Of a DNA stretch of 64,000 nucleotides, positions 1 to 8,761 are shown in pieces. The translations under genes were made by a program, and so were the position numbers. The stretch's first letter is position 1. Every line of letters starts with the position of its first letter. A model generated the notes under the pieces. It saw nothing but the letters and a program-made list of their open reading frames with translations, was not told where the DNA came from and ran no database searches. The DNA is from Clostridiales bacterium (GTDB taxonomy: Bacteria; Bacillota; Clostridia; Christensenellales; Christensenellaceae): assembly GCA_015056045.1 (NCBI GenBank), contig SVGZ01000013.1, forward strand, positions 1 through 64,000, written 5' to 3'.

Positions 1-510
1 TGCTTCAGCAAGTGTTGTGCCAACAGGTGCTGTAACGAGGTTTTCACTTGTCATCGCTTCGCTGATCTTTTTGGAATAATCTGTTTCAAAGCGAAGGTCG
101 CGGTTGGTTAAAATGCCGACGAGCTTGCCGTTTTCATCTGTGATCGGAACACCGGAGATCCTGTATTTTCCCATGAGCTGGTCAGCTTCTTTGATCGTGT
201 TATCCGGGGAAAGATAGAAAGGATTTGTGATGACGCCATGTTCGCTGCGCTTGACTCTGTCTACCTGTGCAGCCTGCTTTTCGATGGGCATATTTTTGTG
301 GATGATACCCATGCCGCCTTCTCTGGCGATCGCAATAGCCATTTCATATTCGGTAACGGTATCCATAGCAGCGCTCATGATCGGGATGTTGAGCTTGATG
401 CCGGGAATGATCTCTGTCGAAGTGTTGATGTCTGTGGGGACTACTTCACTTTTTCTGGGTACAAGGAGAACGTCATCGAATGTAAGGCCTTCTCTGAACT
501 GAATTGCCAT
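1..510 (-). CDS. guaB: IMP dehydrogenase, N-terminal part (runs off the left edge)
   Basis: Catalyses IMP to XMP, the committed step of GMP synthesis, in the cytoplasm. The 170 codons present begin at an ATG (508-510) preceded by GGAGG. They read through the typical IMPDH start ([11 protein letters not shown]), the first barrel segment ([24 protein letters not shown]) and into the CBS insertion ([11 protein letters not shown]). The catalytic-Cys loop would lie beyond the window, so activity cannot be judged here. The gene sits behind a strong promoter and an intrinsic-terminator-like hairpin in its leader (see 543-599). Identification rests on family motifs and is secure. Confidence 0.97.
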   Translation of the reverse strand, partial: MAIQFREGLTFDDVLLVPRKSEVVPTDINTSTEIIPGIKLNIPIMSAAMDTVTEYEMAIAIAREGGMGIIHKNMPIEKQAAQVDRVKRSEHGVITNPFYLSPDNTIKEADQLMGKYRISGVPITDENGKLVGILTNRDLRFETDYSKKISEAMTSENLVTAPVGTTLAEA

Positions 511-542
511 TGTAAAAACCTCCAATAAAAATTTTTAAAATT

Positions 543-599
543 CAAAAAAGGCATGTCAAAGCACCGCAGCAAAGCAGGCTTTCCATGCCTCAACATTCA
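543..599 (-). terminator. Intrinsic terminator in the guaB leader (possible attenuator)
   Basis: On the minus strand GGCATG pairs with CATGCC, extended inwards by AAAGC/GCTTT, and is followed by a run of T residues. It lies between the promoter at 680-708 and the guaB start codon, so transcripts reading guaB must pass it. It could simply end transcription from the upstream 705-2189 gene, or it could be a conditional attenuator. Confidence 0.7.
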
Positions 600-679
600 G
601 CTTGTTATTCTTTTTTCGGTCGTTTTCAAAAAAAGAAATTTCATCGTCATACGCTCCAAAACGTATTTTATATTCTTTA

Positions 680-708
680 ATTATACTATCCCCTTGCGCC
701 AAATTCAA
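680..708 (-). promoter_or_regulatory. guaB promoter, TTGAAT-17-TATAAT
   Basis: The -35 (703-708) overlaps the stop codon of the upstream gene and the -10 lies at 680-685, with a 17-base spacer. The predicted transcript has about 160 bases of leader before guaB, containing an ATACG/CGTAT hairpin and the terminator at 543-599. Confidence 0.7.
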
Positions 709-2189
709 GGATTTATTTCTTCTTCCACAGCAATTTCGGAAAGTTCTTTTGCCATATCAATGCTTAACTTTGCGGAAGAGCGGAGCATTTCCGGCTCTAT
801 GAGATAGTATTCCTTGTGGAAAAGGTCCTTATCGCAAACAACGAAGAAAAGACCAAATTCCCTTTTGCCCATTGCAACGCCGAAAATGGCGATCGCACCT
901 TTTTCTTCCATCGGCAGGAAATAATTTTTCATGAGATCATCGATATGCTGCCTTCCGTTTTCTTCCTGCGGAATATTGAGAACGATCTTGCCCAAAGGCA
1001 GGCGAAGCTGATCTGTAAAATCGAGGATGAAATCACGTGCCTCTGCCCTTTCGCTCACTTCAAGCATGAGATGCAGAGATTTTGTCCTTGCAGACATTTC
1101 TTCACCCAGATATTCGAGCGGCGGTCTTTCCATCAGTACGATATCATTGGCATTGTATTGGCGCAAATACGGTGCAAAAAGCGGCGATAAATAGGCCGAT
1201 TGAATGGCATCGGCAAGCGCCGAGGGTTTCCCGTATTGTTCGGGGTTTTCATCGCGAATAATATCAAGCCCTGCACAGGCTGCGATCAGGCGGTTTTCAC
1301 CGATCAGCGAACAAAGATAGAGATAGCCGTTGTGTTCCGGTCTTTGCCCGTCGGTTTCCGTTTGCGGGATATAAAGCTTGATCTTAAAACGCGGTCTATC
1401 CGCATCGACAGGTTCAAAGGCAACGCCGATGCCCTTTTCACGCAGATCATCGAGGTATTCTCCGTTATAAAAAGCCGGTTTATACTTATAATAGCGCTTA
1501 TGCAGGTATGGCAAAAGCTTCCAGCGTTTTTTAATCTTTTCGGGCGCATGCAAAATGACGAATTCATTTAAGAAACCGAAATCATCCGAACCCTGTGCGC
1601 TCATCATAAGGACAGGCGCAAAAAGGCTTCTGCCCGTTTTATACAGCGTAAAAACAGAATTGGGCAAAGTATTCGAGGCGATCGCTGTGATCTCTTCCTC
1701 CGCTTCGATATGCCTTCCCTGCAGGACTAATTTGCGCAGATGCTTTTCATTCTGCATAAACTCATGCCAGAAAAGCATAACGCCGGAATAATAGACATAG
1801 CCTTCCGTTTCCTTTGTCACACGGAAGAAGCATTTGCCGTCAAGTGTCATTTCTTCGTGATGTCCGGTTAAATCCTCCGCATCACCGCCATAACGCAGAC
1901 ATCCCGGACAAATTGCACAGACTTTTTCACGGAGACGTTCGTCATATTCCGCTCTTGACAGCAAAAAGACATCGCGGTCGATAATATCATTTTCATTTTC
2001 GATAAAGATATCCGTTTTTGTCATGCCATCTTCCGCAAAATACGGCGGCAGACATTTGTGAAAGCGCAGTTCCGTGACGTTTACGGCCTTATTTTCCGCA
2101 AGGTAAACCAAAAAGCTGTTATAATCGGGATATTTTTTTGGGTATAAATAATAATGTCCTTTATAATAAAAAGCTCTGACTTTTTCCAT
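705..2189 (-). CDS. Unrecognised 494-aa cytoplasmic protein
   Basis: I do not recognise a family. The ATG at 2189 is preceded by AGGATG at good spacing. The product has no signal peptide and no convincing membrane segment. A cysteine cluster near residues 91-97 (CAICPGC) followed by a histidine pair and another Cys near 119 could bind metal, but this is inference. The remainder is a mixed alpha/beta composition rich in aromatic and charged residues. It is a single gene between the guaB leader and the MATE terminator, all on the minus strand, so transcription may run into the guaB leader. Codon use resembles its neighbours, so it looks native. Confidence 0.8.
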   Translation of the reverse strand: MEKVRAFYYKGHYYLYPKKYPDYNSFLVYLAENKAVNVTELRFHKCLPPYFAEDGMTKTDIFIENENDIIDRDVFLLSRAEYDERLREKVCAICPGCLRYGGDAEDLTGHHEEMTLDGKCFFRVTKETEGYVYYSGVMLFWHEFMQNEKHLRKLVLQGRHIEAEEEITAIASNTLPNSVFTLYKTGRSLFAPVLMMSAQGSDDFGFLNEFVILHAPEKIKKRWKLLPYLHKRYYKYKPAFYNGEYLDDLREKGIGVAFEPVDADRPRFKIKLYIPQTETDGQRPEHNGYLYLCSLIGENRLIAACAGLDIIRDENPEQYGKPSALADAIQSAYLSPLFAPYLRQYNANDIVLMERPPLEYLGEEMSARTKSLHLMLEVSERAEARDFILDFTDQLRLPLGKIVLNIPQEENGRQHIDDLMKNYFLPMEEKGAIAIFGVAMGKREFGLFFVVCDKDLFHKEYYLIEPEMLRSSAKLSIDMAKELSEIAVEEEINP

Positions 2190-2243
2190 TTTTTCATCCT
2201 ATTGTTTTCTTATATTCAGTATAGCACACATCCGCTTTTTGCA

Positions 2244-2275
2244 CAAAAAAAGATCGGATGAATTCACCCGATCTT
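2244..2275 (-). terminator. Intrinsic terminator of the 2290-3681 MATE gene
   Basis: AGATCGG/CCGATCT stem (2251-2274) followed on the minus strand by a run of T residues, 15 bases after the MATE stop codon. Confidence 0.85.
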
Positions 2276-2289
2276 TGCTTTTTTCGATT

Positions 2290-3681
2290 TTACGCTGCTG
2301 TACGCTGGCGCATACTTTCTGCATATTTGATCCATTTTCTGCTCTTCCAGCGAACGGCATTCATCGTGCCACGGAAGAGTTCGTCCATCATGAAGGAGAT
2401 CCAGCAGCCATAGAGACCCATACCCATGCGGATACCGAAGATATAGGAGAAAAGGATGCTCAGACACCAGCAGGAAATGATGTTCAATACCATGGAATAG
2501 CGGACGTCACCTGCAGAAGCAAGTGCAGATTCGCCGATGTTGTTCATTGCACGGCCGATCTCGACAAAGATATCGATGAAAAGAACGCTTGCCGCCAGTT
2601 CGAGTGTTCCCTGTTCCGGAGAGAATATCTGCAGGATCTGGAAGCGGAAGATGAACAGAATAACAGAGAACATCGCATTGAAGCCCATTGCCATTTTGAG
2701 GTTGATGTTATTAACCTTCTGTGCACGGTCAAATTCGCCGGAACCGACAAGGTAACCGAGCATGATGCCGTTTGCCGTACCAAGGCAGGAACCTGCCATC
2801 GATACATACATAACGATGTTATTGACATACTGCATTGCCGCAACTGCAGACATACCGATCTCTGCGATGAAGCTCATGGAAACGATCTGAGAGAAGTTAT
2901 AGGAAATGAAGCTGATGCCCTGCGGGATGCCGATCGCCAATACTTCCCAGAAAAGTGCAAAGGGTTTTGCCTTGAATGCAGCCATATCCAGATCCAGACC
3001 TGAATTTTTGAGCAGGAAGAGGAAGAATACGAACGCAACAAGAATACTGATCTCTTTTAACCAGGCTACGCCCGCAACACCGACGAAAGGTGTTTCGAAA
3101 GGACGCATAATAACGATGTAGCTGCCGACTGCATTGAGGATGTTCATTGTGATCATGACGACCATGGAAGACTTGGTATCGCCATAACTTCTTGCAATCG
3201 CCGAAAGGATCGTGATGATGCCTTCGAAGAAAGAAAATGCCGTCGTGATACGCAGGTAAGACATACCATAGTCAAGCAGTTCAGGCGCAAGGTTCATCGC
3301 TAAAAGCAGCGGTTCCGCAAAAATATAAACGATTGCAGAGATCGCTACGGAAAGGAAACCAACGAAAACAAGCGTTACCGTTGCGACCTGTGCAGCTTTT
3401 TTCCTGTTGCCTGCACCGAGGTTCTGGCTGATGACGACGGATGCACCGCCGGAGATTACCCAGTGAATCGTGAGAACGAGATTTAAAATCTGCGAAGCGA
3501 TACCGACTGCAGAGACTGCACCTTCATCAAAACGGCCGAGAAGCGCCGTATTGACCGTACTCATCAGGTTGCGGAGTACGTTTTCAAGGAGGAGCGGCCA
3601 GAGAAGACCTAAAAGTGTCAATGTGCCATTCTCAGTCCGAACTGCGAAAAGATCTCTGTTCTTTTCCAAAAACTTTTTCAT
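2290..3681 (-). CDS. MATE family multidrug/metabolite efflux transporter
   Basis: A 463-aa polytopic inner-membrane protein expected to export drugs or metabolites using a Na+ or H+ gradient. It has twelve hydrophobic segments in two repeats. Typical MatE features are visible in the first repeat: the LLLENVLRNLMSTVNTALLGR start, and the ISQNLGAGNRKKA loop after the second helix. The ATG follows a purine-rich stretch. It is monocistronic, with its own terminator. It is the most isolated of four MATE genes in the window; the other three are in tandem at 8762-13266 and share the C-terminal W(K/R)SRKW motif. Substrate cannot be inferred. Confidence 0.93.
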   Translation of the reverse strand: MKKFLEKNRDLFAVRTENGTLTLLGLLWPLLLENVLRNLMSTVNTALLGRFDEGAVSAVGIASQILNLVLTIHWVISGGASVVISQNLGAGNRKKAAQVATVTLVFVGFLSVAISAIVYIFAEPLLLAMNLAPELLDYGMSYLRITTAFSFFEGIITILSAIARSYGDTKSSMVVMITMNILNAVGSYIVIMRPFETPFVGVAGVAWLKEISILVAFVFFLFLLKNSGLDLDMAAFKAKPFALFWEVLAIGIPQGISFISYNFSQIVSMSFIAEIGMSAVAAMQYVNNIVMYVSMAGSCLGTANGIMLGYLVGSGEFDRAQKVNNINLKMAMGFNAMFSVILFIFRFQILQIFSPEQGTLELAASVLFIDIFVEIGRAMNNIGESALASAGDVRYSMVLNIISCWCLSILFSYIFGIRMGMGLYGCWISFMMDELFRGTMNAVRWKSRKWIKYAESMRQRTAA

Positions 3682-3957
3682 ATGACCTCATCTTTCTTCG
3701 ATCTCTGCATCGGAGCAAAAAAAAGATTCGTTTTTGAAACGAAACTCGAGCACCAAAGTGAGTACTATCGAATAATAATTACATACTGATTATACTGATT
3801 TAATGAGAAAAATACAAGCTTTATTTTCATTTCGTTCATTATTTTGCAAAATTTTAACAAGCGCTTTGTGAACAGCAAAAAAACTTTCTTGTTTATAAAT
3901 GACAAGTATTTTTGAATATGATATGATTATTTCAGAGTATTATGAGGAGTAAAGATC

Positions 3958-4881
3958 ATGACAAAAGTTGGCGTTATCGGCAGTTATAATGCAGACCTTA
4001 CCGCAAAAGCGGCACATATCCCGAAACCCGGTGAAACGATATTGGGCGGTGGTTTTTCCGTCAACAACGGCGGCAAAGGCAGCAACCAGGCTGTCGCGGC
4101 AAAAAAAGCCGGTGCAGAGCTTCTTTTTGCGGCAAAACTCGGGCAGGATGCTTTTGGCGAAAAGGCACTTTCGCTCTACCGTTCGCTCGGGATCGATACT
4201 TCTTTTGTCATCCTTTCTGAAAAAGAGGCAACGGGTGCAGCTCTTATCATGGTAGATGAAAATACAGCCGAAAACTGCATCCTCGTCGCAAGCGGCAGCA
4301 ACCTTTCCTTTACCGAAGAAGATGCGGAAAAGATCAGACCGCTGATCTGTGAATGCGATTATCTGCTCTTTCAGCTGGAGATCACGCCTGAAATCAACTT
4401 CAGCCTGATGGCATATGCCCATGAACAGGGTAAAAAAGTTATTCTGAACCCTGCGCCGGCATCGGATATCCCCGAAGAGATCTTCCATAAACTTTACCTC
4501 ATCACACCGAACGAACACGAAGCCGCAGCTCTCACAGGCGTCGCGATCAGCGATATGGCTTCCGCCAAAAAAGCCGCAGAAGTTCTCCTGCAAAAAGGCG
4601 TACAAAATGTTATAATAACCCTTGGAAGCGAAGGCGCTCTTTTGCTTACGGAAGAGGAATGCATCATGCTGCCGGCGATTCCCGTAAAAGCAGTCGATAC
4701 GACAGGCGCAGGCGATGCCTATAACGGTGCACTGCTTGCCGCTTTGGCCGAAGGAAAAACGCTTCCCGAAGCTGCGGAATATGCTGCTTATGCGGCGGCG
4801 ATCTCCGTCACAAAGCCCGGTGCTGCGGAAGCTTCCCCATTCAAAGAAGAAATCTTATCCTTTATAGAAAGCAGGTTCTGA
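3958..4881 (+). CDS. rbsK: Ribokinase (PfkB family sugar kinase)
   Basis: Phosphorylates ribose to ribose-5-phosphate with ATP in the cytoplasm. At 307 aa it has the normal length. The PfkB signatures are present: substrate-binding GGKGSNQA at residues 38-45, NPAPA in the middle, TPNEHEA, and the C-terminal DTTGAGDAYNGAL with the catalytic Asp at residue 253. The ATG follows GAGGAG. There are no ribose transport or isomerase genes nearby. It is instead the first gene of an operon with an M50 protease one base downstream, scpA and scpB. Other PfkB sugars are possible, but the motif set fits ribokinase best. Confidence 0.9.
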   Translation: MTKVGVIGSYNADLTAKAAHIPKPGETILGGGFSVNNGGKGSNQAVAAKKAGAELLFAAKLGQDAFGEKALSLYRSLGIDTSFVILSEKEATGAALIMVDENTAENCILVASGSNLSFTEEDAEKIRPLICECDYLLFQLEITPEINFSLMAYAHEQGKKVILNPAPASDIPEEIFHKLYLITPNEHEAAALTGVAISDMASAKKAAEVLLQKGVQNVIITLGSEGALLLTEEECIMLPAIPVKAVDTTGAGDAYNGALLAALAEGKTLPEAAEYAAYAAAISVTKPGAAEASPFKEEILSFIESRF

Positions 4882-4882
4882 T

Positions 4883-5533
4883 ATGTTAGGAAGAATTGGA
4901 CAATTCACAAATATTTCCGATTTCCTTATCTACTTACTCGAAATGTTTCTGGCGATCCTCGTTTCGATCACCTTCCACGAATATGCACACGCCGCCGTTG
5001 CCTATAAACTCGGCGACCCGACGGCAAAAAATATGGGCAGAATGTCTCTTGACCCGACGCGACATCTTGACCTCATGGGTATCGTATGCTTTGTGCTTTT
5101 TGGCTGGGGCTGGGCAAAACCCGTCATGACCAATTCGCGCAACCTGAAAAACCCGAGAAGAGATGATCTTCTGATCTCGATCGCAGGCCCTGTTGCCAAT
5201 CTTATCACAGCGTTCGTCTTCTTCGTTGTTTATTTCGCATCGAAGATCCTTGGCAATGATTCGGTGATCCTGCTCAATATCCTTTCGACGATCGTTTCCG
5301 TCAATATCAGCTTTGCGCTGTTCAATTTGCTGCCGGTCTATCCGCTCGATGGCTATCATGTTTTGACGAGCATTTTCCCGAAGCTCGGCTTTAAGTTCTT
5401 TGCATTCATGAGCCGTTACGGCATGTGGCTCCTTTTAGCGCTTTCCTATTCGGGCGTTCTCGATTATATCCTGACGCCTGCAGCGATCGCGATCTATGAT
5501 CTTTTCTTCAACATCTGCCTTGTTTTCGTATGA
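4883..5533 (+). CDS. Site-2-protease family membrane metallopeptidase (M50)
   Basis: A 216-aa intramembrane zinc metalloprotease of the short M50 group. The zinc motif HEYAH is at residues 32-36 in the first helix. The second conserved motif, usually LLPIPPLDG, reads LLPVYPLDGYH with the metal-ligand Asp at about 156. There are four to five hydrophobic segments and no PDZ or CBS domain. It begins one base after rbsK and overlaps scpA by four bases (ATGA), so the genes are translationally coupled. This linkage of a small M50 protease with scpA and scpB is common in Bacillota. Substrate unknown. Confidence 0.92.
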   Translation: MLGRIGQFTNISDFLIYLLEMFLAILVSITFHEYAHAAVAYKLGDPTAKNMGRMSLDPTRHLDLMGIVCFVLFGWGWAKPVMTNSRNLKNPRRDDLLISIAGPVANLITAFVFFVVYFASKILGNDSVILLNILSTIVSVNISFALFNLLPVYPLDGYHVLTSIFPKLGFKFFAFMSRYGMWLLLALSYSGVLDYILTPAAIAIYDLFFNICLVFV

Positions 5534-6264
5534 GCTTACAATATCGGCTTGAAAATTTCGAAGGACCGCTCGACCTTCTCTTATCCCTTGTCACGAGTGC
5601 GAAAATCGAGATCAAGGATATTTTTATTTCCGAGATCACCGAGCAATATCTTTCCCTGATGGATCAGGCGGAATCGCTCGATATGGATACGGCAAGCGAA
5701 TTTTTGCAGCTCGCTTCTGACCTGCTCTATATCAAGTCGCGTTCCCTTTTGCCCAAAAAAGTTCCCGAAGATGACCTTGACGAAGAAGGCTTAACGCCCG
5801 AAGAACGCCTGACAAAAAGGCTCGAGGAATACCGCGTTTATAAAGAGGTTTCCGAAAAGCTCCGCGATTTTGAAAAACAGGGCTTGCTTTATCGCTATAA
5901 ATTGCCCGAAGAGATCCTGCCCGATCCCGATCAGGAGCCTGAGTTTTTTGTCGATGCGCAGCTTATCATGAACGCCTATCAGAAGATCTTAAAAAAGCTG
6001 CAGAACAAACAGCCGCTGCCGGATTTCGTAACGATCGTGCAGGATCATTTCACGCCCGAACAGCAGATCAAGCGCATCCGTGCCTTTCTCAAAGTCACGA
6101 ATCGCCTGCGCTTTGAAGAATTTTTAAGCGACCAACCGACCGCCGAAGAGCTTGTCGTCACATTCAGCGCTATGCTCGAGCTTCTCCATACCGGCTTTAT
6201 CCACGCCGTACAGGAAGAAAACTTTGGCGATATCTATATTGAAAGAAGGACAAACCATGCTTAA
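5530..6264 (+). CDS. scpA: Segregation and condensation protein A
   Basis: Kleisin subunit of the bacterial Smc-ScpA-ScpB condensin, bridging the Smc heads and recruiting ScpB. The 244-aa product has the kleisin N-terminus (LENFEGPLDLLLSLV, then EIKDIFISEITEQYL), the LASDLLYIKSRSLLP segment, an acidic linker and a C-terminal winged-helix region (VVTFSAMLELLHTG). The start codon overlaps the M50 gene by four bases and the end overlaps scpB by eight. No smc gene is in the window. Confidence 0.96.
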   Translation: MSLQYRLENFEGPLDLLLSLVTSAKIEIKDIFISEITEQYLSLMDQAESLDMDTASEFLQLASDLLYIKSRSLLPKKVPEDDLDEEGLTPEERLTKRLEEYRVYKEVSEKLRDFEKQGLLYRYKLPEEILPDPDQEPEFFVDAQLIMNAYQKILKKLQNKQPLPDFVTIVQDHFTPEQQIKRIRAFLKVTNRLRFEEFLSDQPTAEELVVTFSAMLELLHTGFIHAVQEENFGDIYIERRTNHA

Positions 6265-6769
6265 TGCAGAAATTCTGGAAAATCTTTTGTTTGCAGCCGG
6301 GGATTCCATGGGTTTACCCGAGCTCGCAGAGCTTTTCCATATGCCATATGAAGAATTTGAATCCTTTGTCGATGCGGAAATCGCACGAAGAGAAGCTGCA
6401 GACGGGCTGATCATCAAAAAATTCGGCAACTGCATTCAGCTTGCAACAAACCCGAAACACGCCGCACTCATCACAAACGTTTTCGGCGGCAAACAGAAGG
6501 CAGAGCTTTCCCGTGCGATGATCGAAACACTTTCCATCATTGCCTACCGTCAGCCGATCACCAAGCCCGAGATCGACGATATCCGCGGCGTTAACTCCGG
6601 CTATACGATCTCTGCCCTTTTGGACCGCAAGCTCATTGCCGAAGCAGGCAGAAAAAAGACGATCGGTATGCCCATGACCTATGTCACAACGGAAGATTTC
6701 CTCCGCCATATGGGCGTTGCCAGCCTTGAAGAACTCCCCGAAGCATTGGTAGAAAATGACAATATTTAA
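6257..6769 (+). CDS. scpB: Segregation and condensation protein B
   Basis: Dimeric winged-helix partner of ScpA in the Smc complex. I place the start at the ATG at 6257, preceded by AAGGA, giving 170 aa. A longer in-frame reading upstream lies inside scpA and encodes no conserved sequence. Family motifs are ENLLFAAGDSM at the start, ETLSIIAYRQPITKPEID and IRGVNSGYTISALLDRKLI in the second winged helix. It overlaps scpA by eight bases and the next gene by fourteen. Confidence 0.95.
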   Translation: MLNAEILENLLFAAGDSMGLPELAELFHMPYEEFESFVDAEIARREAADGLIIKKFGNCIQLATNPKHAALITNVFGGKQKAELSRAMIETLSIIAYRQPITKPEIDDIRGVNSGYTISALLDRKLIAEAGRKKTIGMPMTYVTTEDFLRHMGVASLEELPEALVENDNI

Positions 6770-7238
6770 AGACTACGATTATTACGGCGAAAAAGCCGAA
6801 AACTACTTTCTCCTTGGTTATAATTGCGCGCAATCACTCATCCTGACATTTGCGGATGATTTTGGTCTTGACCCGAAACTTGCGGAAAGACTCGCCTTTC
6901 CTTTTGGCGCAGGCATGGGCAGACTCCGCGAAGTCTGCGGTGCCCTTTCTGCATCGTTCATGCTCCTTGGGCTCCGATCCGCACCAAAAAGCGACCTTGA
7001 ATGCGAAGCTTATGACGATGAAAAAGCCGCCGCTTATGCCGAAATTCAGGCGTTTGCAAAGAAATTCGAGTTCGAATTCGGTTCGATCTATTGCCGTGAC
7101 CTTTTAGGCCTCGAGGGAAAAAGCGATCCAAAGCCTGAAAAACGTACCTTGGATTACTATAATAACCGTCCCTGCAATGGCATCATCAAAATCACTGCCT
7201 ATATGCTAGCAGAATATTTGGCAGAAAAAGAAAACTGA
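6756..7238 (+). CDS. C_GCAxxG_C_C family protein
   Basis: A 160-aa protein of the C_GCAxxG_C_C family, named after its spaced cysteines and thought to be redox- or metal-related, though the role is not established. Visible pattern: NCAQ near residue 28, GAGMGRLREVCGAL near residues 49-62, IYCRDLL near 112, and RPCNG near 142. It starts inside scpB by fourteen bases and is the last gene of the rbsK-M50-scpA-scpB run. It may act as an electron-transfer or cluster-binding partner; that is inference. Confidence 0.85.
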   Translation: MTIFKDYDYYGEKAENYFLLGYNCAQSLILTFADDFGLDPKLAERLAFPFGAGMGRLREVCGALSASFMLLGLRSAPKSDLECEAYDDEKAAAYAEIQAFAKKFEFEFGSIYCRDLLGLEGKSDPKPEKRTLDYYNNRPCNGIIKITAYMLAEYLAEKEN

Positions 7239-7293
7239 AACAAAAAAAGGCAGGCAATACGCTTGCCGTTTATATTTTCGGAAAGGAAATATC

Positions 7294-8196
7294 ATGCTGA
7301 AAGAACCTATCAGAATCGGCAGCAAAACAATCAAAAACAGGCTTGTTTTGCCGCCAATGGCACCAATGAACACGACAAATCCGGATGGAACTGTCAGCGA
7401 ATTTCAATTTGACCACTACCCCGCTTATGCCAAAAACGGCAACGGACTCGTCATTATCGAGGCTTCCGCCGTATCGGAAATGCATGAACCACGCACGACG
7501 ATCGGGCTTTTCGATGACCGCTTCCTGCCCGGTTTGAGCAAATTAGCCGCATTGACAAAAATCAATGATGCGGTTGTTCTGGTACAGCTGATCAATACCG
7601 GGCTTTCCATCATGGAAGAAGCATCGATTGCAGAGATTTCCCATGAAAAATTCCTGCAATATCAGGCAGATTTTGTATCAGCTGCACTTCGCGTTAAAAA
7701 AGCAGGATTTGACGGCATCGAACTGCACGCCGCACACGGTTTCTATCTGAATACCGTTGTTGAAAACAGCGAAAGAACCGACGAATATGGCGGAAATCTT
7801 AAAAATCGTCTGCGCTATGTGACGGAAATCATCGAAAATATCCGCAAACTCTGCGGCAAAGACTTTATCATCGGCATTCGTATGGGCGCAAGACCCGATG
7901 CAAACGAAAGCATCGCCATTGCCAAAGCATATGAAAAAGCCGGTGCAGATGTGATCCATGTTTCTTTTGGATGTGACCGGAATTTGACAAAACCGGAAGA
8001 TTTCGCTTTTGATGCAAGGATCTATGCGGCAAAATGCATCAAGGAACAGCTTTCCGTTCCCGTTATCTGTGTCGGCGGCATCAAAACACGTGATCATATC
8101 GAAGAAATCTTAGAAAGCGGCTATGCAGATCTCTGTGCTGTTGGCACGGCACAGCTTGCTGATAAAGAATGGGCATTACGGGCTTTACAGGATTAA
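7294..8196 (+). CDS. NADH:flavin oxidoreductase, Old Yellow Enzyme family
   Basis: A 300-aa FMN-binding TIM barrel predicted to reduce activated C=C bonds using a nicotinamide cofactor. It opens with the standard KEPIRIGSKTIKNRLVLPPM and carries the substrate-site HAAHG motif followed by the barrel loop around NSERTDEYGG(N)LKNR. The end has VGGIKTRDHIEEIL and the phosphate-binding CAVGTAQLAD. It lacks the C-terminal flavodoxin-like and 4Fe-4S half found in 2,4-dienoyl-CoA reductases. The ATG follows GAAAGGAA and the gene stands 55 bases after the scpAB operon. Confidence 0.9.
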   Translation: MLKEPIRIGSKTIKNRLVLPPMAPMNTTNPDGTVSEFQFDHYPAYAKNGNGLVIIEASAVSEMHEPRTTIGLFDDRFLPGLSKLAALTKINDAVVLVQLINTGLSIMEEASIAEISHEKFLQYQADFVSAALRVKKAGFDGIELHAAHGFYLNTVVENSERTDEYGGNLKNRLRYVTEIIENIRKLCGKDFIIGIRMGARPDANESIAIAKAYEKAGADVIHVSFGCDRNLTKPEDFAFDARIYAAKCIKEQLSVPVICVGGIKTRDHIEEILESGYADLCAVGTAQLADKEWALRALQD

Positions 8197-8197
8197 A

Positions 8198-8230
8198 TAA
8201 AAAAGGGGTTCCGAAAATGGAAACCCTCTA
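8198..8230. terminator. Bidirectional terminator between the OYE and VOC genes
   Basis: Stem GGGTTCC with GGAAACCC (one bulge) flanked by an A-run on the left and a T-rich right side. It can serve the convergent plus-strand reductase and minus-strand VOC gene. Confidence 0.7.
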
Positions 8231-8244
8231 TTTTAGCTTGTTAA

Positions 8245-8646
8245 TCAATAATATTTCATGAATTCGATCTTTTCACCGCAAGGTCCGATGCAGAAAGCCA
8301 TACGTACCGGAACCGGCGGATCGGAAGTGATGACGTTATCCATGGGCGCTAACCAGACACCGTAACCGGCTTCTGTAACCTTTTTGACGCAGAGATCAAC
8401 ATCATCTGTTTCAAGCGCAAAATGATGGATAGATTCCGGTTCTTCCCCGGGAACACCGTCTGCACTGAGTTCGATCATTCCGCCGTTGCCAAAATCATAC
8501 ATCTGATACGTGTCAAGACCTTCACCCCAATGCGATAAGGGTTCAAGACCTAAAACATTCTCATAGAAATTGCAAGCTTCTTTGAATGCTTCAAGACCCG
8601 GCGCTTTAATTGCAACATGAAGAAATGCCTTAATAAGTTTTGCCAT
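8245..8646 (-). CDS. VOC (glyoxalase/bleomycin-resistance fold) protein
   Basis: A 133-aa vicinal-oxygen-chelate protein. Start chosen at the ATG at 8646, which has AAAGGA at good spacing; an in-frame extension to 8793 is not supported and runs into the upstream terminator. The two beta-alpha-beta-beta-beta modules are visible. Metal-ligand candidates are His10 (FLHVAIKA), a central Glu (MIELSA), His about 79 (IHHFAL) and a C-terminal Glu (GEKIEFM). It may be a lyase or isomerase of small metabolites; substrate unknown. Confidence 0.85.
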   Translation of the reverse strand: MAKLIKAFLHVAIKAPGLEAFKEACNFYENVLGLEPLSHWGEGLDTYQMYDFGNGGMIELSADGVPGEEPESIHHFALETDDVDLCVKKVTEAGYGVWLAPMDNVITSDPPVPVRMAFCIGPCGEKIEFMKYY

Positions 8647-8711
8647 GATGAATTCCTTTCGGTTGTTTGCTTGATACCTATAGTATCGCAAAAAAACAGC
8701 GATTTGTCTAT

Positions 8712-8748
8712 AAAAAAAAGACTCCAAAATGAAAATTTCGGAGTCTTT
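8712..8748 (-). terminator. Intrinsic terminator of the tandem MATE array
   Basis: AAGACTCC/GGAGTCTT stem followed on the minus strand by eight T residues, 14 bases after the stop of the 8762-10183 gene. Confidence 0.9.
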
Positions 8749-8761
8749 TATCATTTTTAGT

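Noticed and set aside
3700-3957. Operator-like CACCAAAGTG dyad and promoter boxes between the MATE and ribokinase genes
   Set aside because: The dyad is only three bases per arm and I found no pair of hexamers with proper spacing for either gene.
7248-7268. Hairpin GGCAA/TTGCC after the C_GCAxxG_C_C gene as a terminator
   Set aside because: The stem is five bases with a weak T-run; not enough to call.
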